Shown piece by piece: positions 9,590 to 22,490 of a stretch of DNA of 64,000 nucleotides (its first letter is position 1; each line of letters opens with the position of its first letter). Source of the DNA: Ashinkailepas kermadecensis (taxonomy: Eukaryota; Arthropoda; Thecostraca; Neolepadidae); the NCBI GenBank assembly GCA_034440615.1, contig JAOTOM010004019.1, positions 147,747-211,746 of the forward strand. Direction: 5' to 3'. Position numbers and translations under genes: made by a program. The notes under the pieces are model-generated. The model searched no databases. It was not told the origin of the DNA and saw nothing but the letters and a program-made list of their open reading frames with translations.

Positions 9590-12500
9590 TGAATATTCAC
9601 TGGGTGGGAAATTGGGAATAGGCCCTTTCCCCAATTTGCCGTTGGATCCATTTCTTCGAAGGATACCTATGTCTGGTTCGGATGTAGGCGGCACAGGGCA
9701 TGTACGCACACCCCACGCCCAGGGAAGATGGCGTCCCTTCGGCCGGGAAAGGCACCTCTTCGAGAAGGTTCTAGTGCAAGGTAGAAGGAAGGTGGAGGCA
9801 CCCATGCTCAGCGGATTTTGTTTTCAGCCAGAGGCGCCCCTTGGAAGGAAAAGGCGTCGCTGCAATGTGCTCGAGTGCAGCCCCCACCCCCACTCAACGA
9901 ATTTTGAGCCGACGGCGTCCTCTCCAGATACTTTTTTAACGACTCCCCTCCATACAAGTTCCCCATGACGACGTCTCTATTCGTCTCTGATCTATATTTA
10001 GGAAAATAGGGAACTATTCAGAATAATGGAATAATTGGGTGTGGTAGGGCAAAAGAGCATAACTACTGATGAGAAAGACAAATATCTGGGTAGGAAGTAC
10101 TCACCCAGTTAACACGCTTTTAAAAATGCTTGGTCTTGAACCCGGAAACTGTCTCGGGGAAAAATATTCTGATTGGTCAAATCAAAATCCAACAGCACAT
10201 ATCGAACAGATTCCCAAGGGTATCATAAACAAGACGCTTTTGCTCTGTTATGCATTGATGTAATATTTTGGAAGATTATGATTCAATTATTAGGTTTACA
10301 AATTTTTAATATCGTTTCTTATGTCGTAGTTGTTTTAAGAATTTCCATTCAAGGACACAAAGTTCGCTAAGAATTGTTTTGCTTTTTATTTTGTTTGTTT
10401 TCGTTCAGGAATTTCTGCTGCGCCAGCGAAGTTTGACCTTGGTGAAGGTTAACTGATTACCGGTGTGGTTCTCCTAGGAATAGTGTTCGTTGTCTGCAGG
10501 CAATACCTGCCTCAAATTGCACGTAAGGGCTAACAGCGATCAAGACCAGTACAGATTCCAGCTGCATGTGGTAATTTACTTTCATGCCCTTCTATTTGCC
10601 ATTAGTTTCGGCGGAGTAAATGAATCTGTGTTCATTCCTACCAGTTTGTGTGAGTTGACATTCTTTCTATTGTTTTTCCATTTTTATATCTATGTGTTCT
10701 GTCAGCATTGATAACAAACATGTACACCGCCACCGATGATCCCTCACTTTCACCGGCATTCAATATTGCTTGATATGGGCGTTCATAGAGGCGCAACCGA
10801 AAGAAGCGCAGATCATTCCCTTCTAGCAGGGAAGCTTGTATTTTTCCCCGCCCATGGGCGTAAGGTGGTCCAAAAATTGGGCGTAAGCCGCATAATTCTT
10901 CCGGTCAATGTCATAGGATTCATGGTTAAAATCGGGGAATATTGGCATGGCCCTTAACCCGCCCCCCCTCCCCTCGTATTACTACGCCATCCCCCCCCCC
11001 CATGTGAATTTTCCGGCTCTCGGTCGAAAGTTGCTCACCCATGGTGATCTAGGGCCCACTCAAAATTTCGGTATCATTGTAGTTTAAGGTACCTAACCAC
11101 GAGACAAGTTTTACATACATTCTACCTCCATGAAGCATACAAAGGGGTTTGGTTCTGTTAAGCTGGGTTAGGTTAGGCTTTTGTTGTAAGCTATAAAAAT
11201 TGTCCAAGAAAATTGTGAATTTGTTCAAAAACAATTCAGTTTTTTCTTCAAAGCAGTTCAGGCTAGGTGAGGTTAGGTTTTAAGTTCAACATTTTTAGAA
11301 GAAAAAATTGGTTGTAAATTTTCAATTTTTGGCAGAGTAATTTGCTTTTTTCCATGGAAGGTTAGGATGGATTAGGCTAGAGTAATTTCAAATATTTTTT
11401 CGTGATTTTCAACATTTCTTTTTATGCTATATTACCCGACTCCGAGCCCCTTTTTGGGTGTTATTTTTCCTCCCAACTGAAAAGTATGCATTTGCAGAGG
11501 AAATAAATGGTCACATCATGTTCACCACATCCATAAACATTGCATTAGAGAAAGGAATCCAAAGAAATCAGAAGTCACCTTAAACTGCAAAGTTGCCAAA
11601 ATGTATAGGTGCGCCTCTGGACTGGGGTGTCGATTGATAAAATTGACCAGAGGCCTATTTTGTATTCCTCACACCTTTTCCCTTTCCCCTTCCCTAAGTC
11701 GAGTGTTGCTTAAAGGTGCGGATCCACGCCACGGTTTCATGGAGTACCTACTCATGGAGTATCTACCCAGGTGGGTAATATAATCAAACCGGTGTGAATG
11801 CCGGGATGGGGTGATCGAAGATGATGTCCTTGGGAAGCGGATATTAGTATGCAGGTGGGTAGGTAGGTAGGTAGGTACCAGTGGCGGATCCAGGGAGAAA
11901 TTGGGGTATGCCCCCTCCCCGATGGAGATGTGGCGCCCCTTAGACTAGAAAAAGGCGCCCTTTCAGAACGCTCGAGGATATGACTTCATCGGGGAAAGTG
12001 TTTGGCGTGATGATAAAGAAAATTTTGTGATGGGACTCGCACGTAGCCCTGATAGGCAAGCGTTGCTACGCCCGTAGCTACGGCGTATCCAAGTTCCCAC
12101 AAAAACGTAAAACGGCAAATTATTCGGACACTCGTTTTCCCCACTTAATTCACAGCATGTCAGTTTGTGAAAACTGTTGTAAGGGTCAACGTTTTGAAAC
12201 AGTAATAAGCCATTGTGCGTGCATTGTCAATGACGTTTGTAAATATCATATCTGCAATTTTGACTGTGCTTAATTAGTGTAGCGTGGACCAATTCAACTC
12301 GTTGCTTCAACTCGACGCGGCCGCACTTATTAAAATGTTGTATTTCCCGAATTCACCTGTGAATTGGTGCTATGTCACACCGTTCGACGAGAGGAACCGT
12401 TGCTGTTGCAACCATCCAGGGTGAGAACGGAGTTCGCGCGCAAAGTGCAAACACTATATTTTTCGGGCAGCATCCACGTACATAAGCAGCGAGAGGATAT

Positions 12501-12835
12501 TAGATAGTCTGCCACTTTGGAAGGATGTGCGAGCAAACTGACAAGCTGCTGACATCGTAATATCTCAATTTTGATGCAATGTGCTTGTTAGGATGTTTTA
12601 TCTTTGTAATGGTATAGTATAGTTGTATAGATGTAGATATAGTTGTAATGTATTGAACGGTAAGTGTTTGCGTGCTAGTTTGCATCATCGTGTTATTTTT
12701 ACTTGTATGCTGAAAAGCCACCAGGTGGAGGTAACTAAGTATATTGTGTGATTCATCGAGTTTCCCATCTGACGATTATGGGACAGGATGCCATACGCCC
12801 GTCACCATACTGGCCTCAAGAAACGCTGGAAATGG
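9590..12835. other. Intergenic DNA with MITE scraps
   Basis: No gene is supported. There is an orphan end-like CAGTGGCGGATCCAGG at 11879 and another at about 10975 (complement of a GGCGTAGTAATACGAGGGG-type end), both without identifiable partners. A GTAG/GTAGG tetramer stretch lies at 11854-11878. Several AGGTTAGGTT-like motifs occur at 11160-11400, and CCCCCCCC runs at 10960-11000. Short open frames do not resemble proteins. Confidence 0.5.
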
Positions 12836-12840
12836 ACTTG

Positions 12841-13374
12841 CAGAGGTGCACAAAACGTCAAGAATGTCACTTACAAGCATTGAAACCCATAAATCTGTCA
12901 CATTTCGAAACTTTCGAATTTTACATAACCTACTCCAATAGCACAGGTCCCAAAAAAAACGGTAAAGCACAGGTCTCCAATAGCACAGGTCGCCGCAATC
13001 GAACCCTATCAACTGTCACGGCGTATCTGTGGCAGTCTGATGCGCCATGGTTCAGCCTAATGGAGCTGGCTGCGTGCAGCCGATATTGTGCACCGGGATT
13101 TGTCCCAAAAGAGTTAGCGCTGCCAAATGTCCTGTTCCGAAATTGCAGTGATAACTTACCGAAATATAAGCGAATAGTTTGTGAAATAACGAAAAATAAA
13201 CTGTACATGAAATATTTTTGCGTTAAAATGACTTTCCTGAAGTGATATATCTTCTTTATGTGGTCAATTCTTTTCCTTCTTCGAATAATGATTATCTGTC
13301 ACAACAACGGCACAGTTTCAGCCAATATCTGTCACCAACGCTGGTAGGCGAGTTGGCAGGTTTGTGCACCTCTG
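12841..13374. mobile_element. hAT-type MITE, CAGAGGTGCAC group, copy 1 (534 bp)
   Basis: The ends read CAGAGGTGCACAAA on the left and TTTGTGCACCTCTG on the right, perfect inverted repeats of 14 bp. Flanking octamers are TGGACTTG (12833-12840) and TGGACTGG (13375-13382), 7 of 8 identical. An inverted second copy lies at 27932-28389. The 165-codon frame across this copy is not conserved as coding sequence in copy 2, so I do not annotate a protein. Confidence 0.85.
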
Positions 13375-13653
13375 TGGACTGGAAACAGCTGGTGATCGTC
13401 TTTCCATATGAAATATGATCTGACATTGGTTTGGAAATTACACAACTTAATGACCAACATGACAAGAAGTAACTACGAGTGCTGCGTTACAAGACTGAAA
13501 AATAACTTATCCGGTACTCGTTCTAAGAGTCGCAAGCGCTGAGATTCCGATCCGATTGATGGGCCATTAATTTCAAGGTAGTTTTCTATACGCCGAAATG
13601 TTCATGTACACGCCGCAAGTTGTTTGTGTCATTTGTTCGTTTCCGACATGTTT

Positions 13654-13837
13654 TGCTGGCGCAGCCAGTATTTTCTGATGGGGGCGAACCCAAAAATACG
13701 CCATGAGAAAGAGAACGCTTTTGGCGCGCTTCGCGCGCCGAATATTTTTATTTTACGTGGTGAATATCTTAAATATGTTGTTTGATCTAGAGTATTTTCG
13801 GTTCCTAAGGGGTGACAGCCCCCTGGCTGCGCCTGTG
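13654..13837. mobile_element. Possible MITE of the GCGCAGCCAG group
   Basis: CTGGCGCAGCCAG on the left and CTGGCTGCGCC on the right form inverted ends about 184 bp apart, similar to the MITEs at 26492 and 52518. No convincing 8-bp duplication is present (ACATGTTT against ATGATGTG), so the call is tentative. Confidence 0.4.
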
Positions 13838-13849
13838 ATGATGTGTACG

Positions 13850-16120
13850 ATCGTTCAAATCCTTCTCGATGGGAGGTTATTGTGGCTCTGTATTGGAGAA
13901 AAGGACCCATTCCGCTGCACCCTAAAAAAATTGGAAGCTGCTGTAACCTGGTCATGGCTGGAGAGTACAAAAGAAGAAGACGGGTCTTTTTATGTTGAAG
14001 TGCCACAACATTATGTACGTGGAATGAAGATGTGCCACCCATTCTGCTGCGGCAAGCAACAATTTATCATCCCTGTTTACCAGCAGTCTGATATAATCAT
14101 TCGATTTTTGTTTATTTACTTCTTTTTGATTTCCTGTGACGTTATCTCAAGAAGTACTCAACTCCAGCACTCCAGCAGAACTATAATTTCCATCTCCGAA
14201 CCAAATGTGTTCACACACCAGTCAGTTGCATGATGAAATGTACAATCTTTCGCAATTTAGGACGCAAATTAGATCGGTGATGCTAATATGCTTGTGTCTT
14301 GCATCTTAATCCAAATTCGTTGCATGCAAAAAGCACACTGCCCTCATCACTTACACGATGGCAGGCTGGCCAAACACAACCAACAACAACAACACCACGT
14401 TCATCCCACTGTATTCCACTAGTTCAGCTCGCCCGTGCAGAGTTGTGATGCAACCTCCCCCCCCCACACCATCTCAAGGTTTTTCTCACCTCATGGTGTA
14501 GCTGATGCGGCATCCATTGCCCACCTTTTGGTATAACAATATTGGAAATATGCTTGATGATTGAACTGCAGCCTAATAACAGAGAACGTGTTGGTTTTGT
14601 TTGATAAAATCGTGATTAATCGGCCATTGATCCTACTTATTGCCCCCCTCCAATGGTGGATGTAAATGTGGTAGAGTTATGGACAACTCAGCTGATGTGC
14701 TTGCATAGATCATGGACCTTCCTAAGGTCATTCGTGGTCGCTGACCTTACTTGGTCTCAGATGGCATTTTTCGGTTTCTCAGCCACTGTTGGATAAATTT
14801 GGACGCTGGAATTGAATAGGGCGTCCATTTTTACTCCTCAGTATAAGACAATAACGTTTCCTAGAACTATTCCGGAAGCTTGCAAAATGAGGCCAACACT
14901 TCCTCATCTGACCCTTCACGTATGGACCAAAATGTAGCACGTTGCACATTGGTAGTATCCCAAAATACTGTGATATACTGCGTTGAACATTTCAAGTGTT
15001 TACTGGGTATAATTTCCCACAGGTGGCGATTAAACATGAAAATTCTACTTTTGCGAACAAAGATGACCATTAGAGGTTATTAGAGGTCATTAGAGGCCGG
15101 AGAGGTCAACCAGGAGACCAACATATACAAATCGGGTGTCACTCGCGAGATCTCATCATTCAACACGCTGATCTTTGCGTGATAACCAAAGTTCCTCCCC
15201 CAGTGCACCTAAGGCAATCTTGGATGATCATTGACTGTGTGGTGGGATGCATGACCCATGATCCCTCTATGGATGTAGGCCAACGCCACCGGATTAGGCC
15301 TACCATTCCGGTAGAGCCGGCGGACAACACCCAGCACATTGGCAGTCGTTGACAAGTTCCAATCGTTTCTGACTCCTATGCCTTCATTCAACCAGCGACT
15401 CAATGGCAAGTCAAAGGTCAAAGGTCAAAGGTGCCTATTGTAGCTTACGACAGTGCCAGTCTATCGCCATCTCATTTGGTATCGCAGCATGCATGCTTAA
15501 CGTGTCAATCCAGCTGAAACCATCGCAGATCATACCAAACGCAGCATACGATGACCTGCAATCACTTGCATGCGGAGTCGGGAGTTTCAAATGGTGAAAA
15601 TGACCGCCAGATTCTACTTCGGATCAGAAAATACTCTATGATGCATTCCCTGGGAAAAAAAGTCGTCTGAACCCAATCGATGTCAGTGACCAAATGTGGC
15701 GCTTAAGAGCCTGGTGTGACTGCACGGTCTGAAGCCATCGATGTAGATTCACATGGAAAAGTGAAGGGGACGAACTCCAGAGGGGTGTCCTCATCACTCT
15801 AGAGGGGCGCCCTGGTCACTACAAGGGTGCCAGGGCCACCCCATAGAAAGGTATTCTAACCATTCTAAAGGGGCTCCCATCCTCAGTGAAGCTTATATCA
15901 TTTTGCAGAGGCACATCAAAAACTTTAGAGGGCGCTCTGTTGTAGACCCTTCACCCATAGGTAAGGGAACGGAAACCAGGGGTGAAGTGGGGCAGTGACC
16001 CTCCCTCTTCAACTTTCCCCGACAGTTCCCGATCCACTGCCCATATGGCTGTCAGGAGAGGTGTTCTAAGATCAATGATGAACGGTAATAGGTATCACTA
16101 GGGTAGCACTTCCTTGAGCC
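13850..16120. other. Intergenic DNA, no gene seen
   Basis: Only short frames without protein-like composition are present. A triple AGGTCA-type direct repeat occurs at 15408-15432. A degenerate stretch of AGGGG-rich segments lies at about 15780-15950. Nothing else is recognisable. Confidence 0.5.
15408..15432 (+). promoter_or_regulatory. Three AGGTCA-type half-sites in direct repeat, 1-bp spacing
   Basis: AAGTCA, AGGTCA and AGGTCA, followed by AGGTGC, are each separated by a single A. This matches the DR1 arrangement bound by RXR/HNF4-type nuclear receptors. There is no gene close by, and the run could equally be a short 7-bp microsatellite. Functional status is unknown. Confidence 0.3.
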
Positions 16121-16128
16121 CAGCGTGG
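16121..16128. repeat. Target-site duplication CAGCGTGG, left copy
   Basis: The octamer is identical to 26878-26885. It directly precedes the CAGGGCCTCCTCTAAC end at 16129 and pairs the two ends of the 10.7-kb element. Confidence 0.85.
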
Positions 16129-17616
16129 CAGGGCCTCCTCTAACATGTTAACTAGGTGGGATTCGTCCCACCTAGTGCCGTGAAATCCCACCTAGTGGAG
16201 CGAAAAGTCCCACCTAGTCAAAGGGAGTTTCAATGGAGAAAACAACCAAATAAAACTTTATTATAGGACTGGTAGCGGAAGTGACTGTTACTTCGAACGG
16301 TGCATTATTTTCAAGAACAAAAAAAAATGGTAGCAAGCTAATTATAGCACTTGTACTGAGGTCAAAGCAACGAGGATGGCTCAACGTGAACTATTTCTGT
16401 TTAAAAAAAGTATTTCTACAAAGACGGCAATTGGGTAAAGTAAGCGTAAGCAAACAGCAAACGTAAAGTGGCAAAGCCAGGATTTCCGCTAGGTGGGGAG
16501 GGGGGCAATTGGATTTGCCTACCTCCCTTTTTTAGAAGTCCCCGGATTCCGACTACTATTTTTTAACGGGGCTCATTTGTATTATTTTAATAAATTAGTA
16601 TTTACCGGCTTAGTTATCCTGTGGAGAGGCCTAATCTACCATCATCGTTTCTGAGTCGCAGGATTTCAAGCCTAGCTCCCCGTACCCGCTTCGAATGTTT
16701 TCTTTTGGTATCCCTTCACAAGTCATCTCACACTGCTGAAATTGCACCTGTACAAATCACTTAAAGCGTAACATTTTCAAATTTCAAACGTTCTATTTCA
16801 TAGCGCCCGGTCGCCGCCACGCCAACGTTCGTGCACGTGTACCATGTGTACCGTGTGCCTTGCGCATTCGGCGCGTTCGCCACACTTCGTGCGATTCTAC
16901 GGTTTCTGCTAGGCCTTCTATGCTTTGCTAATTGATCCCACATCATAGTATTGCGCCATATTCGACATGATGGAATGCTTCGTATGGCTGTTCGCTGGGA
17001 AAATTCGATTAATTCAATTCGATGATTAGTTCTCTTCTTCCCACATTTTGTGGTGGTTAAGAAATCCGAATACCCGCTGAGCTTCGATGCACCAGTTTGG
17101 TTAAATATGCTCTCAGATTAACTATGGTATTAAGACCCTGGATCGGTGATCTCTTTGGACACGTTGTGTTTTTCTTCGCCTAGGGATGTTTTAGGGCTCC
17201 AACTCATTTTTGTTAGGGGCCTGCACATTATTGAGACCACTGGGGTAGTCGCGCCCCCTCGGCCCGTCCCCCGGGGTTGACGGAGTCCTGGAGGCTGAGG
17301 TCCCCCGTCGCACGGTGCTAGTTGCGACGGGGGAGCAACACGCCTCTTTGGTCCTAATATCCCGGAGGGGCGGGCGGGTTCGTATGGCCCCATATGGACC
17401 AAGTGGCTTGTCGCCTCGGGTCGGAGGCCTGGGATTCGTCCCGGTGCCTGCTGGCCTGGCCGGCAGGGGTCAAGGGGTGGGCGGTGCTGGATCCCGGCCG
17501 GGGTGGTGAGTCCCTCTCTCCCGGTCGGGGCGGGCATCGTCTGGCCCGTATCGCTCTTGGGGTATTTGGCGTCCTCCCGATATCGGGATACAGGCGTCCC
17601 CCTGTAGGGCCCCTGT

Positions 17617-18264
17617 GTGGTGGGGTGCCACGAGGAGCCGAAATATACGCATACTTTCATGGATGACTTAAACAAACAAACACACCCTGGACCTTCCAAA
17701 AAGGGCCAGAATGCCGGCCTTCTTTCTGAAAGCCGTTTCACCGACCCAACACCTGCAGAGGCGTACCGACTTGCATGTCCACCTCCCCGCACCGTGGCCT
17801 CTACCACTGCTCCTCGTAGTGGAAATATAGCAGGCAAAACGAGTTGGGAAACCAGGTCACCTTCCCCACGAGTATTGAAATCTGCTGAGCCTGGAAAGAG
17901 TCTGTCTGCACTTTGGCCTTTCGAGCGGAAGCGCGGGTGTGATCAATTTGGTGACATAGTGAAATGTGATAGGCTACGAGATGGATCAATCGAGGTCGAG
18001 TTTCGGAGTGCAGACGATGCTAAGAGGACGCTAGAGGTAACTGAATTCAAATACTGCGTAAGGGAACAAGGTAAGACGATGAATGTTTCTATACCTATTG
18101 TGGTCGAGCCGCACAGGACAAAGAATCACTGTAATGGTGTCATAAACTGTTGTGATCTTATGGACGTGTCGGATTCAGAAATCGCAGATGGCCTGTCCGA
18201 GTACGGTGTCGTGGAAGCGAGAGGCGAGGGAGCGATATGCAAGCAACAAATAACACTGTTTTAA
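17617..18264 (+). pseudogene. LINE ORF1 N-terminal part (RNA-binding gag-like)
   Basis: A 215-residue frame with basic, proline-rich beginnings and a segment (WPFERKRGCDQFGDIVKC, then VEFRSADDAKRTLE) that resembles the RRM-like region of LINE ORF1 proteins. The matching region of the - strand LINE at 57113-58249 shows the same order of parts. The frame is lost at about 18240-18264 and ORF1 continues in the overlapping frame that starts at 18237, so one frameshift separates the halves. Confidence 0.55.
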
Positions 18265-19400
18265 CTTTCAATTCGACAGACCTACCCGCTACAGTATGCA
18301 TTGGCTATGTAAAGGTAAAAGTGGGAGTTTTCGTCCCAAGCCCCATGAGATGTTTTCGGTGCCAGCGTTACGGACACACTACCAAATTTTGCCGCGGTCG
18401 CCCGACCTGTGGTAGGTGTGGCACGTCTGAGCATACCGACGGAAAGTGCCAATCAGAACACCTGTGGTGTGTTAATTGCGGCCAGGGCCAAACTCCACAC
18501 ACTGCGTATGACAGAGCCTCCCGTGCCCATCTCAAGGAAAGAGAGATTCTAGCTTTAAAATGTTCCAGGAACCTAACTTTTCGGCAGGCCAGGGAGGCCT
18601 ATGATGAGACTCACCCCAAGGTTTCGTACGCAGTGAAGGCGAGGAGCACGCTACGTACTCACAATCACCCGGGTTCAACCAGTACTTCACAGTTTCCCTC
18701 TCCCCTTGATTTACCAACATGCCCAACAGTGCAACAGCAATCACAGATCAGCAGCGCTGCGCAAGTCCTCGCACAGCTCAGGGCTCTTTTGACGTCGTTT
18801 GGACTGGTGTGCTCGTCAGAGCAGTCACAGCCCACCCGGCCCCCTGTCCGGTTAGAAACTTCCGACGCCAGTGCACTCCGTACTCCCGCAGACCAGCATC
18901 AAGAGGGATGGATTGTCGCACAAAGAACCAAGAGGCCAAGCCATTCCGCCACGTCCTCGCAAAACTCCACCTCATCCACAGTTACCACCACATCCACCGT
19001 CACTACCACATCCTCCACCTGCACCCACCACAGCTTACCCTCACCAAAATTCACTGTCTGTCCTTCAACACCTCCAACAACTTCTGGTGGCATCAGTGCA
19101 ACGGCCCGCAGAGTACCAGTGTTACCACCCTCGGCAGCCCAGCGACAACAGGCGGTGGAGGTCCGCTTCGGGGCTCCCGATATGGGGGCTTCGTGCCGGT
19201 CATCCCGTGGCACGTCCCGGAACCCATCGCCAGTCTCGCGGGCTACCGGGCCTTCGGCGACTCCCCCATATGCGACGACACTACGTGTGGGCACTGTGTC
19301 CGCTGGGAGCACATACAAGTTAATGCGACCACCGTCCATGCAGTGTCTTGAGCATGTGTCAGGGCAGTGTCTTGAGCACTTCCCTCGTCAATCGGACGAT
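18237..19400 (+). pseudogene. LINE ORF1 C-terminal part with CCHC zinc knuckles
   Basis: Starting near residue 37 of this frame (18345) are three consecutive zinc-knuckle-type motifs: CFRCQRYGHTTKFC, CGRCGTSEHTDGKC and CVNCGQGQ followed by H. The first two fit CX2CX4HX4C-like spacing. A basic/glutamine-rich region and a long Ser/Thr/Pro-rich tail follow. ORF1 proteins of this kind coat LINE RNA in the ribonucleoprotein. The frame runs into the RT remnant by deletion at about 19380-19400. Confidence 0.7.
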
Positions 19401-21155
19401 CTCTCCGATTTGCTGACGACTTCGCGATCTGGTCTTGCAGCTCGTCAACTCCTCTCATGGAAAGACAGCTGCAGCTTACAATCTCTCAACTCGAGAAGTG
19501 GGTACATCTGAATGGTTTTAGGTTTTCCATAGCAAAAACGGCAATTCATTTTTGCCGACGTCGACGTAGCTGCCCGGACATGACGCTGAAGCTGTATGGG
19601 CAAGACGTTCCGTCAGTACAAATGGCTCGTTTTCTAGGTGTACAGTTTGACCACCGTCTTTCATACAGGGAGCATATAAAAATGCTCCGAGACAAGTGTT
19701 TTAGGCCATGGCGATATTGAAGTGTGTTTCTCGTATGCCATACGGTGCTGACCGAAGGACTGCATCTGCTATACCGTAATCTCATTCGTTATAAGCTTAA
19801 CTGCGTATTTTATATACGACGGTGCGTGTGCTACCACGAAGCGTTGAGTATAATTACCGGAGCATTTCGTACATCCCCAACGGTCAGCGTACTAGCGGAC
19901 GCTCACGAACCACCATTGTCCATGAGGCGTGAAGTGCTCGGTCTCCGCTACGCCTGCAAAATACGACAGTTCCCAACACACCCATCATATCCAGCGGTGT
20001 TCTCCCGTGACATGCATGCGGTCCTTCGTGATCATGTTAAGAAAGGAAAACCTTACTGTGTGAGAATGAGAACGCTCCTGAGACAAATGAAAATTCGAAT
20101 GCAAGGAATCAGGCAGTATGATCAAACAACTACCCCACCGTGGGAGCTGATCTTACCATTCATTGACATCTCCCTCGCTGTCGAGAGAAAACAAGACATG
20201 ACAAAAGAGGAGCTACTATCACGTACATTAGAGCACATTTCTTCAGCATATCATGGTTACATCGTCACATACACAGATGGTTCAAAGACAGTCACAGGCG
20301 TGGGTAGTGCTTTCGTTAGAGAAACCACCACAAGATCTTTTCCCCTGCCGCCACACGCCACGGTCTTCACCGCCGAGATGATAGCCATCAGCAAAACCCT
20401 TGCATACATCGAGGTCGACGACGAGTATATACATGTTATTTTCACTGATTCTCGGCAGTTTTTTGGCCTTGCGCAGTTTTAACCAGCAACATGTCATTGT
20501 ACGAGACATTTTATCGCAACTTACTTCGATACATCACATGGGAAAACAAGTAACACTTTGCTGGATCCCAGCACATGTCGGAATACGTGGTAACGAGCTG
20601 GCCGATCAGGCTGCAAGGCGTGCAGCACAAGCACCAAGTAGACGCGTGCTCCCACTTCCAGCCAGTGACCACTACCCAATTATCTCATCATTTATTCTTA
20701 GACAGTGGCAGGGCAGATGGGATCAAGTGGAGTTCAACAAATTAAAGCAAATCAAACCACACCTAGCGCTGTGGCCCTCGTCCTTCAGCCAAACTAGAAG
20801 GGACGAGGTGGCCATCTGTCGACTCAGAATTGGTCACACGCTAGCCACTCATAGGTATTTATTGTGCGGGGAAGAAAGGCCGAAATGTGTGAGGTGTACT
20901 GCCGCGCTGACTGTGCACCATGTGCTGGTGGCGTGCGCAGCATATACGGAAGAACGTAGGCGTCACTTCGGATATGATGCTAATACTCTGAAGTTGGACG
21001 ACTTGTTGGGATTCCCAATGATTCCCAATTTATACAAAACAGCAGTTTTGTGCTTACTTGCAGAGATAGGATTTGAAGTAATATACACACTCTTAGCTTA
21101 TAATTTGCTTCCCCAGATATGTTCTATTAAGCGCTCTTCATATGTGACAATCTGA
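19400..21155 (+). pseudogene. LINE ORF2 remnant: RT palm end and RNase H
   Basis: FADD at 19409-19420 is RT motif C. The RT thumb follows (FSIAKT, then FLGVQFDHRLSYREHI), then the connection region with HEPPLSMRRE. RNase H motifs are YTDGS (about 20271), AEMIAIS (about 20380), FTDSR (about 20440) and IPAHVGIRGNELAD (about 20570). The frame changes at about 19700 (in-frame TGA at 19718 with the expected AMAILK continuation in another frame) and at about 20455, inside RNase H. A cysteine/histidine cluster RCTAALTVHHVLVACAAY closes the protein. It is inactive as it stands. Confidence 0.75.
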
Positions 21156-21235
21156 TGTGTGATTGAGCAAGCTTGTTATGGGTGCAATATAACCCACTGG
21201 GGTTGACGCACCCTAAAGCCCTAATACTAATCATC

Positions 21236-22490
21236 ATCATCAGAACCATGTTGCTTTTTGCGGGCCCCAGCATGTCTCTGAGGCCCTCATGCGGTCTCAT
21301 GGCGCCGGTGTGCTTTGAGGACCTCAAATGTGTTATTTAAGACCCTGCCGCTTATTGCCGGACTCAGTACGCTTTTGAAGGCCGGGTGTATTTTCGGATT
21401 CTCGTTGTGCTTTTAGGATTCCGATGCGTTTATTTGTGACTCCTGACGCACATTTGTGGGTACCCAGCACGATTTTGATGTCTGCGGTGCGATTTCTCTG
21501 GGTCCCGTCCCCACATTTCGGACTTAGGTGTGTGATTCCTGCGACCCCACGCCAGTTTTCTGGGCTCGACGTGATTTTTGGGGACTTTGTCTGAATTTTT
21601 AAAGTCTGAATCCCGGTCTGATTTTTGGGGCCCGCGCCGTATTTTTTGTGTCCCGCGGCATTTTTTTCGAGCTCCGGAACGTTTTTTTCCGAGCGCGATA
21701 TTTGTGGGGGGAAGCGGTGTGAGTTCGCGGGTTCGTTGTACTTAGCTGTGGCCCCAGCGCGGTTTTCGCGGCACTGATGACAAATGTCGGACCCCAGCGC
21801 GACTTTTCTGTCTGCTAAATTCATTGGGAATTCATTACGTGAATTCTGGGGGGCCCCGGCACTATTTTTGGGGATACCGGCGTGAGTCTTGGGAGCCCAC
21901 ACCTCTCATGAGGAAATGACATTTGCCCCTTTGGTACACCACTGAGGTTGCTCAGCATGTTTTTTTAGGCCAATGGCACCCTTCAGGGTTGAAAGGCTAT
22001 TCGGATAATTTTCCTTCTTGACCCGTTCTGAATTTTCAGGTGCTCGGGCCGATTCGATCGAGTCTCGGTGTGATTTTTGGGGGTGGAGTTCTATTTTTTA
22101 TAGCCCTCCGCGCGAAGTTTTTGGGCCTCGGTACAATTCCTTTCCACGCACCGGGTCTTCCGGTGCGATTTTCTTTGGGTGCCCCGACTCGTTTCTTTTC
22201 CTGGACCCGATAGAGTTTTGGGGTTCTTTTGGGCGATTTTTCAGCCCACAGAGTGACATTTCGGGCAAGAATTGATTTTTTTTGTGGGGGGGGGCAGCTG
22301 CGGCTTTTGGGGCCTGGCGGGACCTTTTGGCCCGCAGTGTGATTTTCAAGGACTGGGGCTCGTCTTTTTCTGGATCCCAGTGCGAATTTTTGCCACCGGC
22401 GTCATTTGTTGGGATCCCTAGCGCGAGTTTTAGCGACCCTGACACGTTTTTAGTGGCCCAACACGTTTTCGGGACCTTTAGAGCGATTGC
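21236..22490 (+). repeat. Interior modules of hAT-like copy 3, right of the LINE
   Basis: Collinear with copy 1 positions 5750-7170, sharing for example GCCCTCATGCGGT, TGCACATTTGTGGG-type and CAGAGTGACATTTCGGG. The sequence is a series of degenerate modules built on GGGGCCC(C)GGCGCGA followed by TTTTTGGG, every 20-30 bp. It confirms that the LINE was inserted into an existing element. Confidence 0.7.

Larger units (their letters stand above)
17243..21235 (+). mobile_element. Internally deleted I-clade-like LINE
   Basis: The element interrupts the hAT-like copy 3 between sequence matching copy 1 positions 5640 and 5745. About 100 bp of target are missing and no duplication was seen. It has a GC-rich 5' region (17243-17640), a zinc-knuckle ORF1, the end of the reverse transcriptase, RNase H, and a 3' tail of ATC repeats (about 21222-21235). 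The apurinic-type endonuclease and most of the RT are absent. The RT palm motif FADD (19409-19420) follows ORF1 directly, which marks an internal deletion. Several frameshifts and a stop make it non-functional. The combination of zinc-knuckle ORF1 with RT and RNase H is typical of the I group; finer assignment would need a tree. Confidence 0.75.

Noticed and set aside
11160..11400. Interstitial arthropod telomere repeats (TTAGG)
   Set aside because: Only scattered AGGTTAGGTT-like motifs; no run of three or more TTAGG units.
12748..13245. 165-codon frame at 12.7-13.2 kb as a gene
   Set aside because: It crosses the left end of a MITE, and the second MITE copy does not preserve the frame.
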